A stretch of DNA of 64,000 nt from Streptomyces sp. Ru62 (GCF_002920615.1 NZ_PQSU01000016.1:62001-126000); one strand, 5' to 3'; counted from the stretch's first letter, positions 1-8,847 are shown. Made by a program: numbers and translations. Notes: generated from the letters alone by a model not told the origin.

Positions 1-299
1 AGCACCAGGGCCGCGCTGGCGAGGATGGCCAGCGTGTAGCAGCACTCGAACCAGAGCTGTCCGTCGGACCACAGCAGCGCAGTGAAGGCGTGGTTGCCGG
101 CGGTCAGCTGCCGGGCGAGGTTCCAGCCCCACGGTCCGGCGGGGCCGTACAGCTCCTGGCGATGGGGGAACTCGCGCAGCAGGAACAGCAGCCAGGTCCC
201 GGCGAAGCCGATCCGGATCACGGCGCTCTGGTAGGGCCCGAGGGCCGCCTCGGTGACCCGGGCGACACCGCGCGACAGCGTCAGGGAGAGACGGTTCAC
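1..299 (-). CDS. HTTM-domain membrane protein, 3' part missing
   Basis: Only the first 99 codons lie in the window; the gene runs off the left edge. It starts at a GTG whose GTGA overlaps the stop of the upstream DUF5819 gene by 4 bases, so the two are probably translationally coupled. The visible part has a hydrophobic segment near residues 25-42 (IRIGFAGTWLLFLL), then a REFPHRQELYGPAGPWGWN stretch and a second hydrophobic segment, as expected for HTTM (vitamin K-dependent carboxylase-like) proteins. HTTM proteins are multi-span membrane proteins, and Streptomyces copies commonly sit beside a DUF5819 gene. The substrate is unknown. The family call rests on the N-terminus only. Confidence 0.72.
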   Translation of the reverse strand, partial: MNRLSLTLSRGVARVTEAALGPYQSAVIRIGFAGTWLLFLLREFPHRQELYGPAGPWGWNLARQLTAGNHAFTALLWSDGQLWFECCYTLAILASAALV

Positions 300-1057
300 C
301 GCACACCTCCGGCGGCCTCGTCGGCGGTCACGGACCACCAGGGCAGCAGGCGGTAGACGGGCTTGTCGGAGATCCGCTCACTACTCCATGGCGGCGGCTG
401 CACATTGGTGGTGCTGGAACGGACCTGCACGCGCCGTATCACGCCTTCCCGGCTCGTCGGATCGTCCCGGTACAGCCGCATCACGACGATCCGGCGCAGG
501 TACTGCTCGGACAGGGAGCCGCGCAGGCCGACGGGACGGTTGTCGGCGGCGTGCGTGGCGGTGAAGAAGTCCCAGGCCCGGCGCAGCTCGTTCTGCTGGG
601 TGTGGCTGGGCGCCAGGTTGCCGTCGATGGCGGCGCCGTCCAGGGCGGACAGGTCGGTCCACCCGGTGGTGCGCAGGCCGCCGTCCCGCATCCGCACCTC
701 GGCGCGGACCTGTACGGCGATGTTCTGCTGCAACGGGTTCGGGGCGAACAGCTTCCAGTTCTGCTCGAACTCCGGGTACACCCACTCCTCTATCGCCTTG
801 CCGTGCTGCTTCGTCACGGTGTTGGCGGGCGCGAGGCTGAGGAAGACCATCAGCAGGTGCACACAGGCGGCCACGGCGACGACGGCGAGCGCCAGCGCGG
901 CACCGACCTGGTAGCCGGGGGAGAGCGCGGCTACGCCGGTGCGGGGCCTGGGCGCCTCGGCGGGCGGGGGCGGCTGCGCGGAGTCTTCCGGGAGACGCGT
1001 CCCGGCCGGCCCGTCCGGGCCCTGCGGGCCCCGCGAGCCCTCGTCGTACGCGTCCAT
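296..1057 (-). CDS. DUF5819 family membrane-anchored protein
   Basis: Product of 253 residues. An acidic, Pro/Gly-rich N-terminus (about 1-55) is followed by one hydrophobic segment (about 60-82, ALALAVVAVAACVHLLMVFLSL). The soluble domain after it contains NWKLFAPNPLQQN and WTDLSALDG, which I recognise as the DUF5819 signature. I chose the ATG at 1057 because GGGACGGA lies just ahead of it; the frame stays open to 1165, and an ATG at 1084 is also possible. The gene is coupled to the downstream HTTM gene by a 4-base overlap. The pairing suggests the two proteins act together at the membrane. Biochemical function is unknown. Confidence 0.75.
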   Translation of the reverse strand: MDAYDEGSRGPQGPDGPAGTRLPEDSAQPPPPAEAPRPRTGVAALSPGYQVGAALALAVVAVAACVHLLMVFLSLAPANTVTKQHGKAIEEWVYPEFEQNWKLFAPNPLQQNIAVQVRAEVRMRDGGLRTTGWTDLSALDGAAIDGNLAPSHTQQNELRRAWDFFTATHAADNRPVGLRGSLSEQYLRRIVVMRLYRDDPTSREGVIRRVQVRSSTTNVQPPPWSSERISDKPVYRLLPWWSVTADEAAGGVR

Positions 1058-1329
1058 TCCGTCCCGTCCCCCGTTTCGGCTCATGCGGCTGGTCAGTTCG
1101 TTCGGCCCGTGCGGCCCGGTCGTCCGGCCCAGCGGTCGGCTGAGCGGGGCGGCGCGGGAGCGCAACGCCGGTCCCGGGCGTCACATGGTTCACAGCGCCG
1201 CTTCTCGGCGCTCGCACGGAACGGTACTCAGCCCCGGGCCCCGGGCGCAGCCCCGGGTACGGGCGACCGTGGTGGTCCTCGCCACGCGGTACGGCTCCTG
1301 CCACGGACGGCGGTACGACCTGCCGTGCC

Positions 1330-1371
1330 TTGTCCGTCCTTGTCCACAGGCTGTGGGCGCAGTTTTCCACA
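1330..1371. promoter_or_regulatory. Small cluster of DnaA boxes upstream of paaA
   Basis: A perfect Streptomyces DnaA box TTGTCCACA lies at 1340-1348. It is flanked by TTGTCCGTC at 1330-1338 (7 of 9) and TTTTCCACA at 1363-1371 (8 of 9), all in the same orientation. The rest of 1058-1566 holds no gene that I can support; it is the control region between the DUF5819 gene and the paa operon. Binding by DnaA is inferred from sequence only. Confidence 0.5.
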
Positions 1372-1416
1372 GCGGTTGACACCCACCGCGGCCCGGCACA
1401 CCATGGACTACGCACG

Positions 1417-1432
1417 GACCGAACGATCGGTC
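1417..1432. promoter_or_regulatory. Palindromic operator candidate of the paa operon
   Basis: GACCGA and TCGGTC are perfect inverted arms separated by ACGA. TetR-family repressors, including PaaR-type regulators of phenylacetate genes, often bind ACCGA/TCGGT-type palindromes, and the site lies 135 bases before paaA. A TTGACA at 1376-1381 could be a -35 element, but I see no good -10 at the right distance. No tetR gene lies in the window next to the operon, so the regulator is not identified. Confidence 0.45.
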
Positions 1433-1451
1433 GGGACACTGGCAGGGATGC

Positions 1452-1544
1452 AGGACCGGACAGAGTTCAGGCAGTCCGGGACGTGAGGGCCGGACAGTGT
1501 TCACCACAGTCCGGGACGTGAGGACCGGACAGAGTTCACCGCAG
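1452..1544. repeat. Three tandem repeats of about 35 bp in the paaA leader/promoter
   Basis: Unit 1 is 1452-1485, unit 2 is 1486-1520 and the shortened unit 3 is 1521-1544. Each begins with AGG(A/G)CCGGACAG(A/T)GTTCA, and units 1 and 2 end with CAGTCCGGGACGTG. The unit junctions create GTCCGG-N10-CCGGAC inverted repeats at about 1474-1495 and 1509-1530, spaced by 35 bp. The array ends 22 bases before the paaA start. It may be a tandem operator array or part of a structured leader. Confidence 0.7.
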
Positions 1545-1566
1545 AGCCCGAGGTCAGGGGGACCGC

Positions 1567-2579
<1,013 letters not shown>

Positions 2580-2583
<4 letters not shown>

Positions 2584-2867
2584 GCACCACCGACTGGCCC
2601 CTGTGGGAGGTCTTCGTGCGCTCCCGGCGCGGCCTCTCCCACACCCACGCCGGCAGCCTGCACGCGCCCGACGCCGAACTGGCCCTGCGCAACGCCCGCG
2701 ATCTGTACACCCGGCGCGGCGAGGGCGTCTCCATCTGGGTCGTCCCCGCCGCCGCGATCACCGCGTCGTCGCCGGACGAGAAGGACCCGTTCTTCGAGCC
2801 GGCCGCCGACAAGCCCTACCGGCACCCGACCTTCTACGAGATCCCGGAAGGGGTGAAGCACCTGTGA
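2580..2867 (+). CDS. paaB: 1,2-phenylacetyl-CoA epoxidase subunit PaaB
   Basis: Product of 95 residues, the usual PaaB length. The sequence has the family pattern WPLWEVFVRSRRGLSHTHAGSLHA followed by ALRNARDLYTRRGEGVSIWVVP, with the conserved HPTFY near the C-terminus. PaaB bridges the PaaA-PaaC heterodimers in the complex and has no known catalytic residues. The ATG overlaps the paaA stop and its own stop overlaps the paaC GTG, so translation of the three genes is probably coupled and their stoichiometry fixed. Confidence 0.95.
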
Positions 2868-3619
2868 CCGCCACCGGCCCCGCGGCCCGCCCCGACACCG
2901 GCCCCGCCACCGTCCCGGTGACCGCCGCGCTCGCCCTGGGTGACGACGCCCTGGTGCTCTCCCACCGCCTGGGGGAGTGGGCCGGGCACGCCCCTGTCCT
3001 GGAGGAGGAGGTCGCCCTCGCCAACATCGCGCTGGACCTGCTCGGCCAGGCCCGGGTGCTGCTGTCCCTGGCCGGCGACGAGGACGAGCTGGCCTATCTC
3101 CGCGAGGAACGCGCCTTCCGTAACCTCCAGTTGGTCGAGCAGCCGAACGGCGACTTCGCGCACACCATCGCCCGCCAGCTGTACTTCTCCACCTACCAGC
3201 AGCTCCTCTACAGCGAACTCGCCACCGGCGACGGCCCGTTCGCGCCACTGGCCGCGAAGGCGGTGAAGGAGGTCGCCTACCACCGCGACCACGCCGAGCA
3301 GTGGACGCTGCGGCTCGGTGACGGCACCGAGACGAGCCATGAGCGGATGCGGCGGGCCTGCGACGCCCTGTGGCGGTTCACCGGCGAGATGCTCCAGCCG
3401 GTGGAGGGCCTGACCGCCGACTGGGCCCGGCTGGAGGAGCGCTGGCTGGAGTCCGTCACCGACGTTCTCTGCCGGGCCGGCCTCCCGGTCCCGGAGGGCC
3501 CGCGCACCGGAGCCTGGTCCGCGGGCGCCGGCCGGCAGGGCCTGCACACCGAACCGTTCGGCCGGATGCTCGCCGAGATGCAGCACCTGCACCGCAGCCA
3601 CCCGGGGGCGTCATGGTGA
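2864..3619 (+). CDS. paaC: 1,2-phenylacetyl-CoA epoxidase subunit PaaC
   Basis: Product of 251 residues. PaaC is the structural, non-catalytic ferritin-like partner of PaaA. Visible hallmarks are LGDDALVLSHRLGEW near residue 25, HAPVLEEEVALANIALDLLGQAR and YHRDHAEQW. I chose the GTG at 2864 because it overlaps the paaB stop (GTGA) and gives the normal family length; the same frame is open much further upstream but that part is antisense-like. A short Ala/Pro-rich N-terminal tail (about 20 residues) precedes the conserved domain. It overlaps paaD by 7 bases. Confidence 0.94.
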   Translation: MTATGPAARPDTGPATVPVTAALALGDDALVLSHRLGEWAGHAPVLEEEVALANIALDLLGQARVLLSLAGDEDELAYLREERAFRNLQLVEQPNGDFAHTIARQLYFSTYQQLLYSELATGDGPFAPLAAKAVKEVAYHRDHAEQWTLRLGDGTETSHERMRRACDALWRFTGEMLQPVEGLTADWARLEERWLESVTDVLCRAGLPVPEGPRTGAWSAGAGRQGLHTEPFGRMLAEMQHLHRSHPGASW

Positions 3620-4200
3620 CCGCCACCGCCCTGGAGGAGCGGCTGCTGGAGCTGGCCGGCGCGGTGCCCGACCCCGAACTGCCCGTCCTCACCCTGCGCG
3701 AGCTCGGCGTGCTCCGCGCGCTGCGTGTCCACGGCGGCGACAGCGGCGACGCGGTGGAGGTCGACCTGACCCCCACCTACACCGGCTGCCCGGCCATCGA
3801 GGCGATGAGCCTCGACATAGAGCGGGTGCTGCGCGCCCACGGCATGCGCGAGGTCACCGTCCGCACGGTGCTCAGCCCCGCCTGGTCCACCGACGACATC
3901 ACCCCCGAAGGGCGCGAGAAGCTCCGGGAGTTCGGCATCGCACCGCCGCGTGTGCGCCACGGGGACGGCCCGGTGCCGCTGACCCTCGGCCCGACCCGCA
4001 CGCACGCCCCGCATGCCCCGCACGCCCCGCACGCCGACCGAGACCTGCACGGCACGGACACCGCGACCGAACCGGTCCGCTGCCCGCACTGCGGGTCGGC
4101 CGAGACCGAGCTGCTGAGCCGGTTCTCCTCCACCGCCTGCAAGGCACTGCGCCGCTGCCTGGCCTGCCGTGAACCGTTCGACCACTTCAAGGAGTTGTGA
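3613..4200 (+). CDS. paaD: Phenylacetyl-CoA epoxidase maturation protein PaaD
   Basis: Product of 195 residues. PaaD belongs to the MIP18/SufT-like family and is thought to help Fe-S insertion into PaaE or the complex. Residues about 8-105 form the MIP18 domain (VPDPELPVLTLRELGVLR, TPTYTGCPAIEAM). The C-terminal part carries a four-cysteine zinc-ribbon pattern, CPHCGS and CLAC. Between them is a histidine/proline-rich linker (THAPHAPHAPHAD), encoded by a short DNA repeat, which is longer than I expect for the family. The ATG at 3613 lies inside the paaC end. Confidence 0.92.
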   Translation: MVTATALEERLLELAGAVPDPELPVLTLRELGVLRALRVHGGDSGDAVEVDLTPTYTGCPAIEAMSLDIERVLRAHGMREVTVRTVLSPAWSTDDITPEGREKLREFGIAPPRVRHGDGPVPLTLGPTRTHAPHAPHAPHADRDLHGTDTATEPVRCPHCGSAETELLSRFSSTACKALRRCLACREPFDHFKEL

Positions 4201-5264
4201 TGGCCCGCTTCCACCCGCTCCCGGTGGCCGCGGTCGACCGGATCACCGACGACTCCGTCGCCCTGACCTTCTCCGTCCCGCCCGGGCTGCGTGAGGAGTA
4301 CCGGCACGCGCCCGGCCAGCATCTCGCGCTGCGCCGCCGGGTCGACGGCACGGAGATCCGGCGCACCTACTCGATCTGCTCCCCCGCCCCCGACCCGGAC
4401 GGCGAAGGCCCGGACAGCCTGCGGGTGGGGGTGCGGCTGGTCGAGGGCGGGGCCTTCTCGGCGTACGCGCTGAAGGAGATCAACGTCGGGGACGAGCTGG
4501 AGGTGATGACCCCGGCGGGCCGCTTCACGCTGGAACCGGCGCCGGGACTGTACGCCGCGGTCGTCGGCGGCAGCGGCATCACCCCGGTGCTGTCCATCGT
4601 CGCCACGCTGCTGGCGCGCGAGCCGGCCGCCCGGTTCTGTCTGATACGCGGCGACCGCACGGCCGCCTCGACGATGTTCCTGGAGGAGGTCGCCGACCTG
4701 AAGGACCGCTACCCGGAGCGGCTCCAGCTGGTGACCGTGCTCTCCCGGGAGGAGCAGCAGGCGGGCCTGCCGTCCGGCCGCCTCGACCGGGAGCGGCTCA
4801 CCGGGCTGCTGCCCGCGCTGCTGCCGGTCGGTGAGGTGGCGGGCTGGTTCCTGTGCGGGCCGTACGGGCTGGTGCGGGGCGCGGAGCAGGCGCTGCGTGA
4901 ACTGGGCGTGGCCCGGGACCGGATCCACCAGGAGATCTTCCACGTGGACGCGGGTTCGGCCCCGGCGGCCACGGCTGCGGCGCCCGCGCACAGCACCGTC
5001 ACCGCACGGCTCGACGGTCGCGGCGGCACCTGGCCGGTGCGGGAGGGCGAGTCGCTGCTGGAGACGGTGCTGCGCAACCGGCCCGACGCGCCCTACGCCT
5101 GCAAGGGCGGGGTGTGCGGGACCTGCCGGGCCTTCCTGGTCGCGGGCGAGGTGCGCATGGACCGCAACTTCGCGCTGGAGACCGAGGAGACGGAGGCCGG
5201 GTACGTGCTGGCCTGCCAGTCGCATCCGCTGACGGAAAGAGTGGAGCTGGACTTCGACCGCTGA
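4200..5264 (+). CDS. paaE: 1,2-phenylacetyl-CoA epoxidase reductase subunit PaaE
   Basis: Product of 354 residues. PaaE passes electrons from NADPH through FAD and a [2Fe-2S] cluster to PaaA. Domains in order are FAD-binding (RRTYS near residue 55), NAD(P)-binding (GGSGITP near 118, CGPYG near 220) and plant-type ferredoxin (ACKGGVCGTC near 300, with the fourth Cys in ACQSH). I chose ATG 4200 with GGAG five bases ahead; a GTG at 4197 is possible but too close to the ribosome site. The ATG overlaps the paaD stop by one base. Last gene of the operon. Confidence 0.95.
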   Translation: MARFHPLPVAAVDRITDDSVALTFSVPPGLREEYRHAPGQHLALRRRVDGTEIRRTYSICSPAPDPDGEGPDSLRVGVRLVEGGAFSAYALKEINVGDELEVMTPAGRFTLEPAPGLYAAVVGGSGITPVLSIVATLLAREPAARFCLIRGDRTAASTMFLEEVADLKDRYPERLQLVTVLSREEQQAGLPSGRLDRERLTGLLPALLPVGEVAGWFLCGPYGLVRGAEQALRELGVARDRIHQEIFHVDAGSAPAATAAAPAHSTVTARLDGRGGTWPVREGESLLETVLRNRPDAPYACKGGVCGTCRAFLVAGEVRMDRNFALETEETEAGYVLACQSHPLTERVELDFDR

Positions 5265-5291
5265 CGCGTCCGTTCCCTTCTCCTGGAACCG

Positions 5292-5320
5292 CTGCACGCT
5301 GCACGCTGCACGGCTGCACC
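5292..5320. repeat. Four copies of a CTGCAC(G/C) heptamer
   Basis: CTGCACG occurs at 5292-5298, 5299-5305 and 5306-5312, then CTGCACC at 5314-5320. Further downstream (about 5380-5460) is a degenerate GC-rich repeat built from GCCCGGGAGGCCGG-like units. The interval 5265-5486 between paaE and the convergent rhodanese gene contains no gene that I can support. Confidence 0.6.
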
Positions 5321-5462
5321 ACTATCACGCCTGAGGAGAGCCTGGGCGACCTGCGCCACCCGTCCCCTCGGCTGACCGGCGCCCGGGAGGCCGGCGCCCG
5401 GAGGCCGGGGGCCGGGAGGCCGGAGGCCAGCGCCCGGGAGGCCGGGGGCCGGGAGCCGTGCA

Positions 5463-5484
5463 CCGGGGCCGGGAAGGGCCCCGG
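5463..5484. terminator. Hairpin between convergent paaE and rhodanese genes
   Basis: CCGGGGCC (5463-5470) and GGCCCCGG (5477-5484) form an 8-bp stem with a 6-base loop, two bases beyond the rhodanese stop codon. There is no strong T-tract, which is common for Streptomyces terminators. Confidence 0.5.
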
Positions 5485-5486
5485 GG

Positions 5487-5834
5487 CTACAGGACGAAGC
5501 CCGGCTTGCCGTCGTCGGTGAGGACCGGGCGGCCGGCGGCCTGCCAGTGCTGCATGCCACCGTCGACGTTCACCGCGTCGACGCCCTGCTGGACCAGGTA
5601 CATGGTGACCTGGGCGGAGCGGGCGCCCGAGCGGCAGATGACGTGGACGCGTCCGTCCTGCGGGACGGCCTCGGTCAGCTCGCCGTAGCGGGCCACGAAC
5701 TCGCTGAGGGGAATGTGCAGGGCTCCCCCGGCGTGGCCCGCCTGCCACTCGTCGTCCTCGCGGACGTCCAGCAGGAAGTCGCCGTCCTTGAGGTCCGTGA
5801 CCTGGACCGTGGGCACACCAGCTCCGAAATTCAT
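5487..5834 (-). CDS. Rhodanese-like domain protein
   Basis: Product of 115 residues, a single rhodanese domain. LLDVREDDEWQAGHAGGALHIPL is the typical N-terminal motif, and the active-site loop is HVICRSGARS, with the catalytic Cys in CRSGAR. Such proteins transfer sulfane sulfur or serve as Cys-based redox switches; the substrate cannot be told. GGAGCC sits three bases before the ATG. The frame is open far upstream but the conserved domain starts at this Met. It follows the J-domain gene in the same direction after a 31-base gap, so they may be co-transcribed. Confidence 0.88.
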   Translation of the reverse strand: MNFGAGVPTVQVTDLKDGDFLLDVREDDEWQAGHAGGALHIPLSEFVARYGELTEAVPQDGRVHVICRSGARSAQVTMYLVQQGVDAVNVDGGMQHWQAAGRPVLTDDGKPGFVL

Positions 5835-5865
5835 GGCTCCGACGCTACCCGAAGCGAGAAGCGGT

Positions 5866-6678
5866 TCAGTCCTGCCCCAGCAGGGCGGCCAGTTCCGCCT
5901 CCCGCTGGGCGATGTCGGAGCGCAGCCGGTCGGCGATCTCGTCGAGCAGCCCGTCGGGGTCGTCCGGTGCCAGGCGGAGCATGCCGGCGATCGCGCCCTC
6001 CTCCAGTTCGCGAGCGACGAGGGTGAGCAGCTCCTTGCGCTGGGCGAGCCATTCGAGGCGGGCGTACAGCTCCTCCGCTGGGCTCGGGCGGCGCTCGGGC
6101 GGTACCGGTCCGGCGGCCCACTCCTCGGCCAGCTCCCTGAGCAGGTCCTCGTCGCCGCGGGCGTAGGCGGCGTTGACCCGGCTGAGGAACTCCTCGCGCC
6201 GCTTCTGCTCCGCTTCCTCCTGGGCCAGGTCGGGGTGGGCCTTGCGGGCCAGCTCGCGGTAGAGCTTGCGGGCCTCCTCGCTGGGCCGCACCCGCTGCGG
6301 GGGCCGTACCGGCTGGTCGGTGAGCATGGCGACGGCCTCCGGGAACAGGCCGTCACCGTCCATCCAGCCGTGCAGCAGTTCCTCCACGCCCGGGATCGGC
6401 ATCACCTGGGCCCGGGCCTCCGCGGCGCGGCGGATGTCCTCGGGGTCGCCGGTACGGGCGGCCCTCGCCTCGGCGATCTCCGCGTCCAGCTCCTCGATAC
6501 GGCTGTAGAGCGGGCCGAGTCGCTGTTCGTGGAGGCGGGCGAAGTTCTCGACCTCGACGCGGAAGGTCTCCACGGCGATCTCGTACTCGATCAACGCCTG
6601 CTCGGCGGCCCGTACGGCCTGTTCGAGCCGTTCCTCGGGGCGGGGGGCCTGGGACTGGCCGGCTTCCGGGGTTGTCAC
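5866..6678 (-). CDS. J-domain-containing coiled-coil protein
   Basis: Product of 270 residues. The first half (about 20-90) is strongly charged and heptad-like, probably a coiled coil (RLEQAVRAAEQALIEYEIAVE...). A J-domain-like segment follows near 140-175, LYRELARKAHPDLAQEEAEQK, with the HPD triad needed to stimulate a DnaK ATPase. The C-terminal third is again helical and acidic. The J domain lies in the middle rather than at the N-terminus. I chose the GTG at 6678 since the upstream extension is Gly/Pro-rich and unlike the rest. The partner chaperone and substrate are unknown. Confidence 0.78.
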   Translation of the reverse strand: MTTPEAGQSQAPRPEERLEQAVRAAEQALIEYEIAVETFRVEVENFARLHEQRLGPLYSRIEELDAEIAEARAARTGDPEDIRRAAEARAQVMPIPGVEELLHGWMDGDGLFPEAVAMLTDQPVRPPQRVRPSEEARKLYRELARKAHPDLAQEEAEQKRREEFLSRVNAAYARGDEDLLRELAEEWAAGPVPPERRPSPAEELYARLEWLAQRKELLTLVARELEEGAIAGMLRLAPDDPDGLLDEIADRLRSDIAQREAELAALLGQD

Positions 6679-6811
6679 CCGCCCAGCGTAGCCGTTGCCC
6701 CGGCCCGGCCCGGGTGCGGTTCCCACGCTCCCCGCACACCACCCCGGGGACCCCGGGAAGCCGTCCCGTCCCCGCCCGGGAACCCACCCACGAGAGCGCC
6801 GGAACCGCGCT

Positions 6812-8242
6812 CTAGACCCCCAGCTCCGCCTCGATCCGCCCCGCCCTGATCCCCGCGACCAACTCGGCGTGGTCCGCCTCCGTGCGGTCGGCGTAGACGA
6901 CGGCGAAGTCGGCGATCGCCTCGTCCAGCTCCTCGTTCTTGCCGCAGTAGCCGGCGATCAGCCGGGGGTCGGCGCTGTGGGAGTGGGCGCGGGCCAGCAG
7001 GGCGCCGGTCATGCGGCCGTAGTCGTCGATCTGGTCGGCGGCGAGGGCGGCCGGGTCGACGCTGCCCTTGCGGTTGCGGAACTGCCGCACCTGGTACGGG
7101 CGCCCCTCGACGGTGGTCCAGCCCAGCAGGGTGTCGCTGACGACCTGCATCCGCTTCTGCCCGAGGACCACGCGGCGCCCCTCGTGGGGCACCGTGGGCG
7201 CCTCGAAGCCGGCCGTGACCAGGTGCGGGACGAGCGCGGAGGGACGGGCCTCCTTCACCTGGAGGACCAGGGGCTCGCCACGGTGGTCGAGGAGCAGGAC
7301 GACGTACGACCGGGTGCCGACGCTGCCGGTGCCGACCACCCGGAAGGCGACGTCGTGCACGGCGTGCCGGGCGAGCAGCGGGTGGCGGTCCTCACCGAGG
7401 GTGTCGACGTACGACTCCAGGGACGCGGCGACCGCGGCGGCCTCCGCGTCCGGGACGCGGCGCAGCACCGGCGGCGCGGGCACGAACCGGCGTCCGCCGT
7501 CCGGCACCGACTCGGTCGACTTCGCGGCGAACCGGCCGCTGGTGTTGGCCCGGGCCTTCTCCGAGACCCGCTGGAGCGTGCCGAGCAGGTCGTGGGCGTC
7601 GGTGTGGGAGACCAGTTCCTCGTCCGCGATGGCGTTCCAGGCGTCGAGCACGGGCAGCTTGGCGAGCAGCCGCATGGTGCGGCGGTAGGCGCCGGCCGCG
7701 TCCTGGGCCGCGGCGCGGCAGGTGTCCTCGTCGGCGCCCGCCTCGCGGCCGGCGAGCACCAGTGAGGCCGCGAGCCGCTTGAGGTCCCACTCCCAGGTGC
7801 CGTGCACGGTCTCGTCGAAGTCGTTGAGGTCGATGACGAGGTCGCCGCGGGCGTCGCCGTACAGCCCGAAGTTCGCCGCGTGCGCGTCACCGCAGATCTG
7901 GGTGCCGATCCTCGTGGTGGGGGTGCGCGCGAGGTCGTACGCCATGAGTCCGGCGGAGCCGCGCAGGAAGGCGAAGGGGGTGGCCGCCATCCGGCCCACG
8001 CGCAGCGGGGTCAGTTCGGCGATGCGGCCGGCGTTGGACTCCGCCACCGCGCCCACCGCGTCGGGGCGGGCGGCGTCCAGGTCCAGTGTGCGGTGGGCGG
8101 AGCGCGGCACGCCCGCCCGGAGCGCCTTGCCCTCCTGCTTCGGCGAGCCCTGCGGCGGCCATGCGGCGAACCCGCGCACCCGGGGCAGACGGTGTGTGCC
8201 CCGGTCCGCCGCGTCCGTCACTTCCACATCGGTTCCGGTCAC
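6812..8242 (-). CDS. DUF2252 family protein
   Basis: Product of 476 residues, normal for DUF2252. The family resembles aminoglycoside phosphotransferase/kinase-like proteins. Visible matches are QICGDAHAANFG near 175, DLVIDLNDFDETVHGTWEWDLKRLAASL near 195, and the C-terminal DYGRMTGALLARAHSHSAD. The GDAHxxNFG and DxNDFD motifs look like catalytic and metal sites of kinase-like folds, but no substrate is established to my knowledge. I chose the GTG at 8242 because GGGGGAGG precedes it by 8 bases; the frame is open to 8446 without conserved sequence. Confidence 0.85.
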   Translation of the reverse strand: MTGTDVEVTDAADRGTHRLPRVRGFAAWPPQGSPKQEGKALRAGVPRSAHRTLDLDAARPDAVGAVAESNAGRIAELTPLRVGRMAATPFAFLRGSAGLMAYDLARTPTTRIGTQICGDAHAANFGLYGDARGDLVIDLNDFDETVHGTWEWDLKRLAASLVLAGREAGADEDTCRAAAQDAAGAYRRTMRLLAKLPVLDAWNAIADEELVSHTDAHDLLGTLQRVSEKARANTSGRFAAKSTESVPDGGRRFVPAPPVLRRVPDAEAAAVAASLESYVDTLGEDRHPLLARHAVHDVAFRVVGTGSVGTRSYVVLLLDHRGEPLVLQVKEARPSALVPHLVTAGFEAPTVPHEGRRVVLGQKRMQVVSDTLLGWTTVEGRPYQVRQFRNRKGSVDPAALAADQIDDYGRMTGALLARAHSHSADPRLIAGYCGKNEELDEAIADFAVVYADRTEADHAELVAGIRAGRIEAELGV

Positions 8243-8337
8243 CGCGACCGCCTCCCCCGCACGGCCCGCCCCCCTGCGAACAGGCGACGGTACGAACATC
8301 AACTCGGGGAGACGGTACAACCGGTGGCCGAAAAGCG

Positions 8338-8847
8338 TCAGACCCTGTGGAGGACTCCCCGGGGCCCAGCCCCTGAAGACCCTTCTGCGACCCGCCATCC
8401 GAGTGTCAGCGCCTCTTCGGCGCCGAAGCAGGTGAGCAGCCGCCATGCCGACGCCGACCAGGCGAACACCGCGTCCTGCCCGAACTCCCGGCCCAGCGCC
8501 CGCGCTTCGTCGTCACTCAGGCCGACGACCGCCACGCTCTCCTCGGTGTGCCGGCCCTCCGGGTCCCCGCCGACAGCGGGCCACCACACAAGCCCCCGCC
8601 GGCGCAGCAGGCCGAGCAGTTCCCGATGCGCGCGGTGGTTGTGCTGTGCCGAGGCGCGGGTGCCCCGGGGGTTGTGGGCCGTGACCACGTGGAGGGTCTC
8701 CCCGTGCGGGACGGGAAACCGGCCGGCTGCCACTCCGGGCGGTGCCGGGGTGATGCGGACCGGTCCTCCGGGCAACTCCACGTCCACCACGGCCTGCTGG
8801 TAGAGACTCCACTGGGGCGTTCGCGTGATCGGGATGCCGGCGGTCAT
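8338..8847 (-). CDS. DUF3293 domain protein
   Basis: Product of 169 residues. The pattern VVTAHNPRGTRASAQHNHRAHREL followed by GGDPEGRHTEESVAVVGLSDDEARALGREFGQDAVFAW is typical of DUF3293, a family of unknown function. It is transcribed ahead of the DUF2252 gene after a 95-base gap. The start ATG at 8847 lies immediately after a possible RBS-masking hairpin (see the leader entry), so translation may be controlled. Confidence 0.82.
   Translation of the reverse strand: MTAGIPITRTPQWSLYQQAVVDVELPGGPVRITPAPPGVAAGRFPVPHGETLHVVTAHNPRGTRASAQHNHRAHRELLGLLRRRGLVWWPAVGGDPEGRHTEESVAVVGLSDDEARALGREFGQDAVFAWSASAWRLLTCFGAEEALTLGWRVAEGSSGAGPRGVLHRV

Noticed and set aside
1376..1404. TTGACA as paaA -35 promoter element
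   Set aside because: No acceptable -10 hexamer at 16-19 bases (CACCAT only), so I do not call a promoter.
8243..8446. Longer N-terminus for the DUF2252 protein
   Set aside because: The extension has no family similarity and the GTG at 8242 has a much better ribosome site.
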